Shown: piece after piece, positions 17,071 through 25,461 of the stretch
Layout: every line of letters begins with the position of its first letter
Numbering within the stretch: the stretch's first letter is position 1
DNA from: Leifsonia aquatica
GTDB taxonomy: Bacteria > Actinomycetota > Actinomycetes > Actinomycetales > Microbacteriaceae
NCBI RefSeq assembly: GCF_014190775.1
Contig: NZ_JACHVP010000001.1
Coordinates: forward strand, 372,001 to 436,000
Direction: 5' to 3'
DNA: 64,000 bases
Program-made: the position numbers and the translations under genes
Notes under the pieces: generated by a model
Database searches by the model: none
What the model saw: only the letters and a program-made list of their open reading frames with translations
What the model was told of the DNA's origin: nothing

Positions 17071-17963
17071 CGGGGTCGATGACGGTCTCCCTCCTCGGTC
17101 TGGGGCGGATGGGCGAGCCGATCGCGCGCCGCCTCCTGCGCGATCTCGGAGCGCTGACCGTGTGGAACCGCACCCCGCGGAAAGCGGACGGCCTCGCGGC
17201 GAGCGGCGCCGTCGTGGCCGCCACCCCCGCGGATGCGGCGGCCGACGTGACCCTGACCGTTCTCACCGACCTCGTCGACGTCGAGGACCTGCTCGACGGC
17301 GACCACGGCCTGCTCGCCGGATGGGCTGCGAAGGGGATCGCGTCGCCGGTGCTCGTCGTCCACGGAACCGTGTCCCCCGTCGCGGTCGCGGCGTTGGCGT
17401 CGAGCCTCGCCGCTCGCGGGGTCTCGGTGGTCGACGCTCCGCTGAGCGGAGGCGTCCTCGGCGCGGAGACCGGAGCGTTGAGTGTGATGGTGGGTGGGTA
17501 CGACGCAGCCGTCGAGAAGGCGCTCCCGGTGCTGCGCCTCGTCGGCTCGACCGTCGTCGTCTTCGGGCCGCCCGGGTCCGGCGAGATCGCGAAGGCGTGC
17601 AATCAGGTGGTCGTCGCCGCGACCGTGACCGCCATCTCGGAAGCCCTGGTGCTGGCGGACGCGACCGGGATCGACCGTGGACGCCTGCTCGACGTGCTCG
17701 GTGCGGGACTCGCCGGCTCCGAGGTGCTGCGGCAGAAGCGCGGGCGCTGGCTCGGGCACGACTTCGAGGGCGGAGGCAGCGCGGCGAACCAATTGAAGGA
17801 TCTGCGGTTCGTCGCCCAATCGGCGCAGGCGTCCGGCGTCACCCTCCCGGTGGCGGCGGCGGTGGCAGGACTGTTCGACCGTATGGTGGTGGACGATCGC
17901 GGGGAGCTCGACCACACGGCGATCGAGCTCACCATCGCCGAGCTCGGCGCGGGGAAGGACTGA
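17067..17963 (+). CDS. NAD(P)-dependent reductase, HIBADH family
   Basis: A 298-residue beta-hydroxyacid dehydrogenase. The Rossmann loop GLGRMGEPIARRL (11-23) is followed by the substrate motif DAPLSGGVLGAETG, and KACNQ carries the catalytic lysine. Relatives reduce tartronate semialdehyde, 3-hydroxyisobutyrate or similar acids. It overlaps the preceding gene by ATGA. In this cluster it probably acts on a semialdehyde or acid derived from the imported sugar. Confidence 0.85.
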   Translation: MTGSMTVSLLGLGRMGEPIARRLLRDLGALTVWNRTPRKADGLAASGAVVAATPADAAADVTLTVLTDLVDVEDLLDGDHGLLAGWAAKGIASPVLVVHGTVSPVAVAALASSLAARGVSVVDAPLSGGVLGAETGALSVMVGGYDAAVEKALPVLRLVGSTVVVFGPPGSGEIAKACNQVVVAATVTAISEALVLADATGIDRGRLLDVLGAGLAGSEVLRQKRGRWLGHDFEGGGSAANQLKDLRFVAQSAQASGVTLPVAAAVAGLFDRMVVDDRGELDHTAIELTIAELGAGKD

Positions 17964-17965
17964 CC

Positions 17966-18865
17966 ATGCTCGACATCGTCGACGCCCACCACCACCTGTG
18001 CACCCTCAGCACGGCGTCCTACCCGTGGCTCGAGGGTCCCGTCGTGCGCCGATATCACGGAGACGATCGTCCCCTCCGCCGCGACTACCTCGTCGCCGAC
18101 TACTTGCGGGATGCGGCCGAGCTGGAGGCGCTCGACGCCCGCCTGGTCGGATCCGTGCACATCGAGAACGGCGCGGCGGACCCGATCAGCGAGAGCCGAT
18201 GGGTCGACGAGCTGATCGCCGCGCATCCCGTGCCGAACGTCCAGGTCGCCAAGGTAGACCTGTCCGCACCGGATGCGGCCGAGCGGGTGGCGGCGCACGC
18301 GGCGCTGCGGTCGGTCCGTGGCGTCCGCGACATCCTGAACTGGCATCCCGATCCGTACTACTCGCACCGGGAGCGCGACGATCTGATGTCCGACCCCTCC
18401 TGGCGGAGCGGGTTCGCCGCTTTGGCTCCTGCGGGCCTGTCGTTCGACCTCCAGGTGTTCCCGTCCCAACTCGACGACGCGGCGGCGCTGGCAGCGGACT
18501 TCGGCGGCACGGCTATCGTCCTCGACCACGCCGGGATGCCGATCGAGCGCGAAGGGGACGCGCTCGACGCGTGGCGCAGGGGGATGGATCGCGTCGCCGC
18601 GGAACCGAACACGATGGTGAAGATCTCGGCGCTCGGCACCAACGATCACCGCTGGACCGTCGACAGCATCCGCCGCATCGTGCTCGAGACCATCGACGCC
18701 TTCGGGCCCCAGCGCTGCATGTTCGGCAGCAACTTCCCGGTCGACGGCCTCTACTCCCGCTACGGCGAGCTGTTCGCCGCCTTCGACGCGGTCGTCGACG
18801 GGTTCTCCGGCGACGAGCGGGCGGCGCTGTTCGCCGGTACCGCCCGGTGCTTCTATCGCTTCTGA
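17966..18865 (+). CDS. Amidohydrolase 2 family, lactonase-like
   Basis: A 299-residue TIM-barrel amidohydrolase. Landmarks are DAHHHL at the start (metal His residues), VLDHAGMP in the middle and GSNFPVDG near the end. Relatives include sugar-lactone and pyrone-dicarboxylate lactonases. It is the last gene of the rightward operon, two bases after the HIBADH gene, and fits a dehydrogenase-then-lactonase scheme. Its 3' end overlaps the convergent marR gene by 13 bp. Confidence 0.83.
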   Translation: MLDIVDAHHHLCTLSTASYPWLEGPVVRRYHGDDRPLRRDYLVADYLRDAAELEALDARLVGSVHIENGAADPISESRWVDELIAAHPVPNVQVAKVDLSAPDAAERVAAHAALRSVRGVRDILNWHPDPYYSHRERDDLMSDPSWRSGFAALAPAGLSFDLQVFPSQLDDAAALAADFGGTAIVLDHAGMPIEREGDALDAWRRGMDRVAAEPNTMVKISALGTNDHRWTVDSIRRIVLETIDAFGPQRCMFGSNFPVDGLYSRYGELFAAFDAVVDGFSGDERAALFAGTARCFYRF

Positions 18866-19368
18866 CCCTCGTCGTTCTCGCGCCGCGTCGTCGTGTCCGC
18901 GATGTACGCCTCCATCGCGCCGCGCAGCTCGCCGAGCAGCGTCTCGAACTGCTCGAGCAGCGCGGGAGGGTGCTTGGCCATGACGGCGGCGATGCGGTCG
19001 CCGAGGGGGTGGAAGAAGTCGTCCGCGATGGTCTGGACGTTCGGGGTGGAGTGGAGGGTGACCATGCGGCGGTCGGCGTGGCCGCGACTGCGCACCACGT
19101 GACCCGCGGCCTCCAGCCGGTTCAGCAGGGTGGAGGTGGCGCCGGCGGTGAGGCCGATGCGGTCGCTGAGCCGTGCGGGCGTGAGCGGCGTGCCGCGTTC
19201 CTCGGCGGCCAGGATCTCGATGAGGGCGACGGCGTCGGTCGAGTGGAGGCCCTCGCTCGCGGCGAACTCGCGCGCCAGCTCGGAGTAGCTCGCGCCGTAC
19301 GCTCGCAGCGCCTCGTTGAGGCGCTCGCGCTGGTCGTCGAGCGCGTCGTGCGTCTCCGCGTCGGTCAT
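18853..19368 (-). CDS. MarR-family regulator
   Basis: A 171-residue MarR-type winged-helix regulator. The recognition region is LTPARLSDRIGLTAGATSTLLNR, and the wing is RSRGHADRRMVTLH (the D-x-R motif typical of MarR). It is divergent from a drug exporter and probably represses both genes by binding the inverted repeat between them. GGGAGG precedes the ATG. Confidence 0.9.
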   Translation of the reverse strand: MTDAETHDALDDQRERLNEALRAYGASYSELAREFAASEGLHSTDAVALIEILAAEERGTPLTPARLSDRIGLTAGATSTLLNRLEAAGHVVRSRGHADRRMVTLHSTPNVQTIADDFFHPLGDRIAAVMAKHPPALLEQFETLLGELRGAMEAYIADTTTRRENDEGQKR

Positions 19369-19423
19369 CGCATGGCCCTCCCGTCGGCGGCTGCTGCCGT
19401 CGAACAGGTTATCAAAGCATCAA

Positions 19424-19460
19424 GTTGTTTCATGGTAAAGTAACTCGCTGGTGAAACAAC
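19424..19460. promoter_or_regulatory. Inverted repeat between marR and exporter
   Basis: Perfect 9-bp arms GTTGTTTCA (19424-19432) and TGAAACAAC (19452-19460) with a 19-bp AT-rich spacer. It ends about a dozen bases before the exporter ATG, in a spot expected for MarR binding over the promoter. The long spacer could also be two half-sites or an mRNA hairpin. Confidence 0.55.
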
Positions 19461-19472
19461 AAGGAGGACAAG

Positions 19473-21107
19473 ATGGCGGTATCCGCAGGCGCGCGGCGCT
19501 GGATCGGGCTGATCGCGGTCGCGCTCGGCGTGGCCCTGATCGTGGTGGACACGACGATCGTGAACGTGATCACGCCGTCGGTGATCGATGACCTGAAGAT
19601 CGACTCGAGTCAGGCGCAATGGATCCAGGAGTCGTACGCGATCGTGTTCGCCGCGCTCCTCCTGGTCTCGGGGCGCATCGCCGACCTGCGCGGCGCGCGG
19701 ACGGTGTTCATCTGGGGCGTCATCGTCTTCGGGCTGACCAGCCTGCTCGCCGGGCTGGCGCCGAACGGTGAGATCCTCATCCTGGCCCGCTTCCTGCAGG
19801 GGATCGGGGCGGCGGCCATCCTGCCGACGTCACTGGCGCTGCTGAACCACATGTTCACGGGACCGGCGCGCGGACAGGCGTTCGCGGTCTGGGGCTCCAC
19901 GATCGGCGCGGCCACCGCGCTCGGCCCGGTGCTCGGCGGCTGGCTCTCCGAGCACGCGTCGTGGCGGTGGGCGTTCGGCATCAACATCCCGCTCACGATC
20001 GTCATCCTCGTCATCGCGGCCGTCTTCCTGACCCAGCCGCCGCGATCGCGCGGAGGGATCGACGCGCTCAGCGCCCTCCTCTCCGTCCTGGGCCTCGGGC
20101 TGCTGGCATTCGGCCTCGTCGAGGGGCGTGTCTACGGCTGGGTGACGAGCGAGAAGGCGTTCACGCTGTTCGGCGCCACCTGGGACGGGGGACTCTCGCC
20201 GGCGTTCGTCGCGCTCGTGCTCTCGATCGTGCTGCTCGCGGTCTTCGTGTGGCGGCAGATCCTGCTGAGCCGGGCCTCCAGCGCCCGCCCGCCGCTGATG
20301 GATGTGAAGCTCTTCTCGATCGCCTCGTTCCGCAACGGCAACATCGCGACCATGATCATCGGACTCGGGGAGTTCGGAATCATCGCCGTGCTGCCGCTCT
20401 GGCTGCAGTTCACCCTCGACTACTCGCCGTTGGAGGCGGGCGCGACGCTCGTGCCCATCGCGATCGGCAGCTTCGTCGCGAGCGGGATCAGCTTCCCGCT
20501 CTCGGAGCGCGTGTCACCGCTGGCCCTCGTGCGCATCGGCCTCGTCCTGGAGGTCGTCGGCCTGGTCGGGCTCGGTGTGGTCGCGGCGGTCACCGACGCG
20601 AACTGGTGGTTCATCGCACTCGTGCTGTTCTTCTACGGCATCGGCGTCGGCTTCGCCACGTCGCAGGTCACCAACGTGGTGCTCGCCGATGTGCCCGAGG
20701 GGGAGGGCGGGCAGAGCTCCGGCATCCAGAGCACCTTCCGCCAGCTGGGTTCCGCGCTCGGCATCGCGGCGCTGACCACGGTGTTCTTCTCGTCGCTGGG
20801 CGGCATCCTTCACGGCAAGCTGACGGATGCCGGGCTCACCGGTGCGGAGGCGACGAAACTCAGCAACGCCGTCACGGACAGCGCGGGCGCCGTGATCGAA
20901 CCCCTCGCCTCGAACCCGCAGACGGTGTTCGCGGCCGATGCGGCACGGGAGGCCATGACGCAGGCGATCGCGATCGGCTCGTACCTCGCGGCCGGGTTCC
21001 TCATCGTCGGCGTGATCGCGACGCTGCTCATCCCGGGCAAGCCGCGCGCTGCAGAGCCGACGGCCGTGGAGACCGCCGCCGCTGCCTCCGGTTCCGCGTC
21101 CGAGTAG
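19473..21107 (+). CDS. MFS drug exporter, DHA2 (EmrB/QacA) family
   Basis: A 544-residue transporter with 14 predicted membrane segments, the usual DHA2 size. Landmarks are VDTTIVNVITPSVIDDL at helix 1, SGRIADLRGARTVF (motif A), ALGPVLGGWLSEHASWRW (motif C) and the conserved INIP. It exports cationic or amphipathic compounds using proton motive force. AAGGAGG lies before the ATG. Control by the adjacent MarR is likely. Confidence 0.92.
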   Translation: MAVSAGARRWIGLIAVALGVALIVVDTTIVNVITPSVIDDLKIDSSQAQWIQESYAIVFAALLLVSGRIADLRGARTVFIWGVIVFGLTSLLAGLAPNGEILILARFLQGIGAAAILPTSLALLNHMFTGPARGQAFAVWGSTIGAATALGPVLGGWLSEHASWRWAFGINIPLTIVILVIAAVFLTQPPRSRGGIDALSALLSVLGLGLLAFGLVEGRVYGWVTSEKAFTLFGATWDGGLSPAFVALVLSIVLLAVFVWRQILLSRASSARPPLMDVKLFSIASFRNGNIATMIIGLGEFGIIAVLPLWLQFTLDYSPLEAGATLVPIAIGSFVASGISFPLSERVSPLALVRIGLVLEVVGLVGLGVVAAVTDANWWFIALVLFFYGIGVGFATSQVTNVVLADVPEGEGGQSSGIQSTFRQLGSALGIAALTTVFFSSLGGILHGKLTDAGLTGAEATKLSNAVTDSAGAVIEPLASNPQTVFAADAAREAMTQAIAIGSYLAAGFLIVGVIATLLIPGKPRAAEPTAVETAAAASGSASE

Positions 21108-21118
21108 CGCCCGAGGGG

Positions 21119-21186
21119 CGACTGCGCCCCCGTGGTACGACTGCGCCCTCGCGACGAGGCGCACTCGTCCCGCGGGGGCGCAGTCG
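21119..21186. terminator. Nested hairpins, likely bidirectional terminator or palindromic repeat
   Basis: An outer perfect 14-bp inverted repeat (21119-21132 with 21173-21186, CGACTGCGCCCCCG) encloses an inner 11-bp one (21137-21147 with 21158-21168, one mismatch). GACTGCGCC recurs within both. It lies between the convergent exporter and phosphodiesterase genes and has no T-run. The repeated word suggests a family of palindromic intergenic elements. Confidence 0.6.
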
Positions 21187-21214
21187 TCTGCGCACTCAGC
21201 GGCCGACGGGCGAC

Positions 21215-23521
21215 CTAGGGGCGGCAGGCCTTCACTCCGATGGAGGCGTTGTACGACGCGTACCAGCTGACGAGAGCGCTCGTGTTGTCCGTGATGATCC
21301 CGTCGACGCCGGCCGCGGTGGCCGTCGCCCACTCTGCTGCGCTGTTCTTGGTCCACACGAAGACCTTCACCCCGGCATCGTGTGCGGCTTGCACCGTCGC
21401 TGCGCTCGGGGTCGTCGACGGGTTGATGCCGGCGAGGTTGCGGCTCTGCGCGGTCCGGATCTGGTCGAGAGCGACGCCGCCGCTCACCAGGAGCATGAGG
21501 GGCATCTCGGGATCGACCGTGTGCACCGCGTCCAGGACCGGCTGAGAGAACGCCTGCGTCACGGTGCGGGACTCCACGCCATGAGCGTGCAGGACATCGG
21601 TGACGATCCGGGCTCCGTCGACGGTCCACGACGCCTTGTACTCCAGCAGCATCGTCGCGTGGGAGGCCTGCATCCAGCTCGCGACCTCCTCGAGGGTGGG
21701 CAGATCGGGGTAGCGGGCGCGGAACTGGGCGAGCGAGATGTCGCCGATCGCATCATGACGGACGACGGGCACGCCGTCGTTCGTCAAGAAGATGTCGATC
21801 TCGAAGGCATCCGCTCCGTGCGCGACGGCGTTGGCGATGCCGGCGAGCGTGTTGTCGCCGAACCCGTCGTCACCGTCGTTGCCGCGGTGCGCGACGACGG
21901 CCCCCGTGTCCCCGGCGGCGGGGACGCGGTCGGAGGGGAAGCAGGCCAGCGCGGTCACGGTGTAGATGAACGTCGCCGACGCGGTGGCTCCCTCGGCATC
22001 GGTCGCGACGATCGTCACCGTCGACGTCCCCGCCGTCGTGGGCGTCCCGGTGACGGATCCTGTCGTCGCGTTCATCGCCAGGCCCTCCGGCAGTCCGGTC
22101 GCGGACCAGGTGTAGGCGGGCGCCCCGCCGAGGGCGCTCGGCTTCCACGCGGTGATCGGCGCGTCGGTGACCGCGGTGCGGTCAGCGGCTCCGGCGATCG
22201 TCAGCGCGATGGGGGTGGATTCGGGGAGTTGGGTGAGGGTGATGTTGTCGTAGTGGGTGGTGGTGCCGTCGAGGAGGAGGCCGATGGTTCCGGTGGGGGT
22301 GCGTTGGAGGGTGCTGGTGGTGGCGATTCTGGCGGGGGTGTCGGTGGTGTTGGGGCTGTAGTGGATTTCGCCGTGGGTGCCGTCGACGCGGATGGTGAGG
22401 TGGATGGTCTGGTTGAGGGGGATGGGGGTTTGGGTGGTGCCGAGGGTGTCGGTTCCCCAGCCGGTGTTGGTGGGGGTGCGGGTGCCGAAGGCGACGGTTC
22501 CGTTGGTGCGCATCATGGCGTGTTGCCAGGGTCCGCCGGTGGTGGTGGGGTCGATGTCGAGGATGGCGCCTGCCCAGCGGGTGGCGGAGGCGGTGGTGGT
22601 GAAGCGCATGGTGAGGTCGAGGCAGTACCGGTCGAGGTGGGGTGCGTCGGTGATGATGCGGGTGGGGTTGGCGGCGGTGGAGGGGCCGGTTCCGGTGAGG
22701 GTGCCGTCGGTGATGGACCAGGTGCCGGCTCGGGTCGTCCATCCGTCGGGGATCGCACCGTCGGTGAAGTCCTCGGACATCACCGGAGTCCCAGCAGAGC
22801 ACGCCGCCGGTTCGGGGAGTTGGGTGAGGGTGATGTTGTCGTAGTGGGTGGTGGTGCCGTCGAGGAGGAGGCCGATGGTTCCGGTGGGGGTGCGTTGGAG
22901 GGTGCTGGTGGTGGCGATTCTGGCGGGGGTGTCGGTGGTGTTGGGGCTGTAGTGGATTTCGCCGTGGGTGCCGTCGACGCGGATGGTGAGGTGGATGGTC
23001 TGGTTGAGGGGGATGGGGGTTTGGGTGGTGCCGAGGGTGTCGGTTCCCCAGCCGGTGTTGGTGGGGGTGCGGGTGCCGAAGGCGACGGTTCCGTTGGTGC
23101 GCATCATGGCGTGTTGCCAGGGTCCGCCGGTGGTGGTGGGGTCGATGTCGAGGATGGCGCCTGCCCAGCGGGTGGCGGAGGCGGTGGTGGTGAAGCGCAT
23201 GGTGAGGTCGAGGCAGTACCGGTCGAGGTGGGGTGCGTCGGTGATGATGCGGGTGGGGTTGGCGGCGGTGGAGGGGCCGGTTCCGGTGAGGGCGCCGTCG
23301 GTGATGGACCAGGTGCCGGCTCGGGTCGTCCATCCGTCGGGGATCGCACCGTCGGTGAAGTCCTCGGACATCACCGGAGTCCCAGCAGAGCACGCCGCCG
23401 GGACGACCGTCGGAGGAGCGGTCTCTGCTGAAGCCGGCGACGCTGTCACCAGTGGCGCTGCGAGAGCGGTCGTCAGGGCGAGCAGTCCGGCCAGCCAGTT
23501 GGCGCGCGTCGAGAGGGGCAC
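21215..23521 (-). CDS. Secreted glycerophosphodiester phosphodiesterase with duplicated N-domain
   Basis: A 768-residue exported protein. A signal peptide (1-32, ending ASPASA) is followed by two nearly identical 197-residue beta-rich modules (about 42-238 and 239-435) that look like concanavalin/laminin-G-type domains, an Ig-like He-PIG segment (GLPEGLAMNATTGSVTGTP), and a C-terminal GDPD barrel. The GDPD domain has VVAHRGN, the E-I-D metal pair and the second catalytic His in VVRHD. It probably releases glycerol phosphate from lipid or teichoic-acid polymers outside the cell, with the modules binding a polymer. Confidence 0.88.
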   Translation of the reverse strand: MPLSTRANWLAGLLALTTALAAPLVTASPASAETAPPTVVPAACSAGTPVMSEDFTDGAIPDGWTTRAGTWSITDGALTGTGPSTAANPTRIITDAPHLDRYCLDLTMRFTTTASATRWAGAILDIDPTTTGGPWQHAMMRTNGTVAFGTRTPTNTGWGTDTLGTTQTPIPLNQTIHLTIRVDGTHGEIHYSPNTTDTPARIATTSTLQRTPTGTIGLLLDGTTTHYDNITLTQLPEPAACSAGTPVMSEDFTDGAIPDGWTTRAGTWSITDGTLTGTGPSTAANPTRIITDAPHLDRYCLDLTMRFTTTASATRWAGAILDIDPTTTGGPWQHAMMRTNGTVAFGTRTPTNTGWGTDTLGTTQTPIPLNQTIHLTIRVDGTHGEIHYSPNTTDTPARIATTSTLQRTPTGTIGLLLDGTTTHYDNITLTQLPESTPIALTIAGAADRTAVTDAPITAWKPSALGGAPAYTWSATGLPEGLAMNATTGSVTGTPTTAGTSTVTIVATDAEGATASATFIYTVTALACFPSDRVPAAGDTGAVVAHRGNDGDDGFGDNTLAGIANAVAHGADAFEIDIFLTNDGVPVVRHDAIGDISLAQFRARYPDLPTLEEVASWMQASHATMLLEYKASWTVDGARIVTDVLHAHGVESRTVTQAFSQPVLDAVHTVDPEMPLMLLVSGGVALDQIRTAQSRNLAGINPSTTPSAATVQAAHDAGVKVFVWTKNSAAEWATATAAGVDGIITDNTSALVSWYASYNASIGVKACRP
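22220..23401. repeat. 591-bp in-frame tandem duplication
   Basis: Copies 22220-22810 and 22811-23401 lie head to tail and, by eye, differ at one base (22702 versus 23293), changing Thr to Ala in one module. The unit is exactly 197 codons, so the frame is kept. Near-identity including third positions indicates a very recent duplication or ongoing gene conversion. Confidence 0.93.
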
Positions 23522-23566
23522 GACGATCCTTCCATCAGGGAAGGAAGCGCCGTCGATTCCTTATGC

Positions 23567-23594
23567 AACATGTGTACTCGATCTCACACATGTT
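23567..23594. promoter_or_regulatory. Inverted repeat upstream of phosphodiesterase gene
   Basis: Perfect 9-bp arms AACATGTGT and ACACATGTT around 10 bp, in an unusually AT-rich patch between the LysM lipoprotein gene and the phosphodiesterase start. It is probably an operator for the leftward phosphodiesterase gene. The cognate regulator is not identifiable. Confidence 0.5.
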
Positions 23595-23617
23595 ACATGG
23601 AATAAAGGGATCTGGTA

Positions 23618-24496
23618 TTACAGACTGTCGGGGTCCAGGTTCAACTCGGTCCCCTCGAAGACGACCTGCTGCGATCCTGACGACGGCAGGTCGGGGTTGA
23701 GCCAGTAGAGGTCCGCGACCTGGATCCCGAAGCGCTGGGCGATGCCCGCCGGGGCGTCTCCCGCGGCGACCGCGTACGTCTTCGGGGCGCCCGACGCCGT
23801 GGTCGCCGTCACGGTCCCGCTCGCGCCGGGGTTCGCTCCGTTGTCGACGGGATGCACGTTCGACTGCCGTACCGGAACGGACCAGCGGACCGTATTCACG
23901 GCCAGGACCTTGTCGGGGCCGAGCTCCTGCGGCACGCCGTCGAACGACGGGGCCGAGGAGTACGTCACGAGGGCGACCAGGTAGGACGGTTGGCCGACGC
24001 TGCCCAGCTTGCTGGACGAGGCCGCCGCCGGGGACGTGGTCGGGCCGCCGAGCTGGAAGTCGCCGACGCCGTGGTAGGTGATCCCGTCGCCGACCTGGGG
24101 CGGAGTGTCCAGGAAGGTGACGGACACCGGCACGGGGACGGTCGACGTGAAGCCCGAGAACTGGGCCGAGTAGGTGTTGTCGCCGTTCGACACCACCCGG
24201 TAGTGATAGTGGATGCTGCCCTTGGGGGAGGCGACGTCCCCTTCGGCGACGACGGTGCCCGGCGGGACCGGGGTCAGCGTGGGCGGGATGACGGGCGTCG
24301 GGGCCGGCGACGACCCGATCCCGGAGCGGGTGGCGTCACCGGTCGGCGTCGGAGTGGGCGTCGGAGTCGCGGTGCGGGTGTGTGTCGGTGTCGGGTGCGG
24401 CTTGGCCCCGAAGAGCGCGCATCCGGAGAGCGCGATGAGCGTCGCCGTGACGACGCCGATGGCCGCGATCGATCGTCGCGTGTTTCCCCTGAACAT
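23618..24496 (-). CDS. LysM-domain lipoprotein
   Basis: A 292-residue lipoprotein: signal peptide with lipobox ALSGC, a Thr/Pro-rich linker (TPTPTPTPTG), a central beta-rich region of unknown type, and a C-terminal LysM-like module (YAVAAGDAPAGIAQRFGIQ ... LYWLNPDL). LysM binds peptidoglycan, so the protein probably sits at the membrane-wall interface. I chose the ATG with AGGGGGA upstream; another ATG lies five codons earlier. Confidence 0.8.
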   Translation of the reverse strand: MFRGNTRRSIAAIGVVTATLIALSGCALFGAKPHPTPTHTRTATPTPTPTPTGDATRSGIGSSPAPTPVIPPTLTPVPPGTVVAEGDVASPKGSIHYHYRVVSNGDNTYSAQFSGFTSTVPVPVSVTFLDTPPQVGDGITYHGVGDFQLGGPTTSPAAASSSKLGSVGQPSYLVALVTYSSAPSFDGVPQELGPDKVLAVNTVRWSVPVRQSNVHPVDNGANPGASGTVTATTASGAPKTYAVAAGDAPAGIAQRFGIQVADLYWLNPDLPSSGSQQVVFEGTELNLDPDSL

Positions 24497-24555
24497 CGTC
24501 CCCCTGTCCATCGCCGCCACCCCGCGGCCTCCTCGTCTCCGTGAATCCTAGAGGA

Positions 24556-25461
24556 TCACTCCGCGCCGTTGCGCACTCTCTCGTGCATCCGGCGCGCGGC
24601 GGATCCGAGCGCCGCCTCGGCTGCGGGCTGGGCGGAGGCGGGCACGCTCGACGTGCTCAGGGCGACGATAACGAAGCGCGATCCGTCCGCATGCTCGGCG
24701 ACGCCGGCCTCGTGCCGGAGGTTGAGCAGCGTCCCCGTCTTCGACGCCCACGCCGTGTCGTCGGCCACGATGTCAGGGGCGAGCCGGTGACGGAGGAGGT
24801 TGGCGCGGAGGTGCTCGCGGAGCGTGGCGGCGGCGTCGGGGTGCACGCCCCGATCGCTCCAGACCGCCTCGAGCAGGTCGGCGAAGGCGCGAGCCGTCCC
24901 GGTGTTGGTGCGGGCGACATCCAGCTGCCGGATCGGATGCCCGTGCGCGGGGGTGCTGCCGCGGATCGCGAGGGTGTGGGCGAGGTGCGCCTCGTCCGGC
25001 GCGAACCGCTCCAGCGGGGTGTCAGAGAGATCGGCGAAGGGATGCCGCACGGCGATGCCGCGGACGCCGATCGCCTCCAGATCCGCCATGACCTCGGCGG
25101 GCGGGACGAGGCCGAGAAGCGCGTCCGCGGCGCCGTTGTCGCTGATGGTCAGGGCGAGCCCGACCAGATCATCGACGGCGATGACGGACGGATGGCGGAA
25201 GCGCGTCGTGCCGGGAAGGGCGCCGGTGGGATCGCCGGCGGGCACCGCGACCGGAGCGGATCCGTCGAGCCGGCCGTCCGCCACGCGCGTGAGCACGGAG
25301 AGGGCGATCGGCACCTTGGCGAGTGAGGCGGCGGGCGTCACGACATCGCCATCGAGGTCGAGCTCGCGGCCGGTGCCGAGGTCGCGGACGACGATCGAGG
25401 CCCGCAACCCGGCCGCCGCCAGGTCGGTGCGGACCGCGTCGAGGAAGCGCGCGTCATGCAT
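24556..25461 (-). CDS. Serine beta-lactamase-like hydrolase (no ExxLN)
   Basis: A 301-residue class A beta-lactamase-fold protein without a signal peptide. It keeps SLAK (46-49), SDN (107-109) and KTG (241-243), but I cannot find the ExxLN omega-loop motif needed for deacylation in true class A enzymes. It may be a cytoplasmic serine hydrolase or esterase rather than a resistance enzyme. Its ATG lies inside the end of the lysR gene with a GGAGG site, so the two are coupled. Confidence 0.8.
   Translation of the reverse strand: MHDARFLDAVRTDLAAAGLRASIVVRDLGTGRELDLDGDVVTPAASLAKVPIALSVLTRVADGRLDGSAPVAVPAGDPTGALPGTTRFRHPSVIAVDDLVGLALTISDNGAADALLGLVPPAEVMADLEAIGVRGIAVRHPFADLSDTPLERFAPDEAHLAHTLAIRGSTPAHGHPIRQLDVARTNTGTARAFADLLEAVWSDRGVHPDAAATLREHLRANLLRHRLAPDIVADDTAWASKTGTLLNLRHEAGVAEHADGSRFVIVALSTSSVPASAQPAAEAALGSAARRMHERVRNGAE

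Noticed and set aside
22182..23393. 403-codon His/Pro/Arg-rich frame inside the duplicated region
   Set aside because: It repeats only because the underlying DNA is duplicated; the phosphodiesterase frame explains the region.
22220..23401. Duplication considered as a mobile element
   Set aside because: No transposase, terminal inverted repeats or target-site duplications; the unit is an exact number of codons within a gene.
19961..23431. Very long open frame on the plus strand overlapping the exporter and phosphodiesterase genes
   Set aside because: It is a GC-rich shadow: Arg/His/Gly-rich composition, no domain, and antisense to a clear signal-peptide/GDPD protein.
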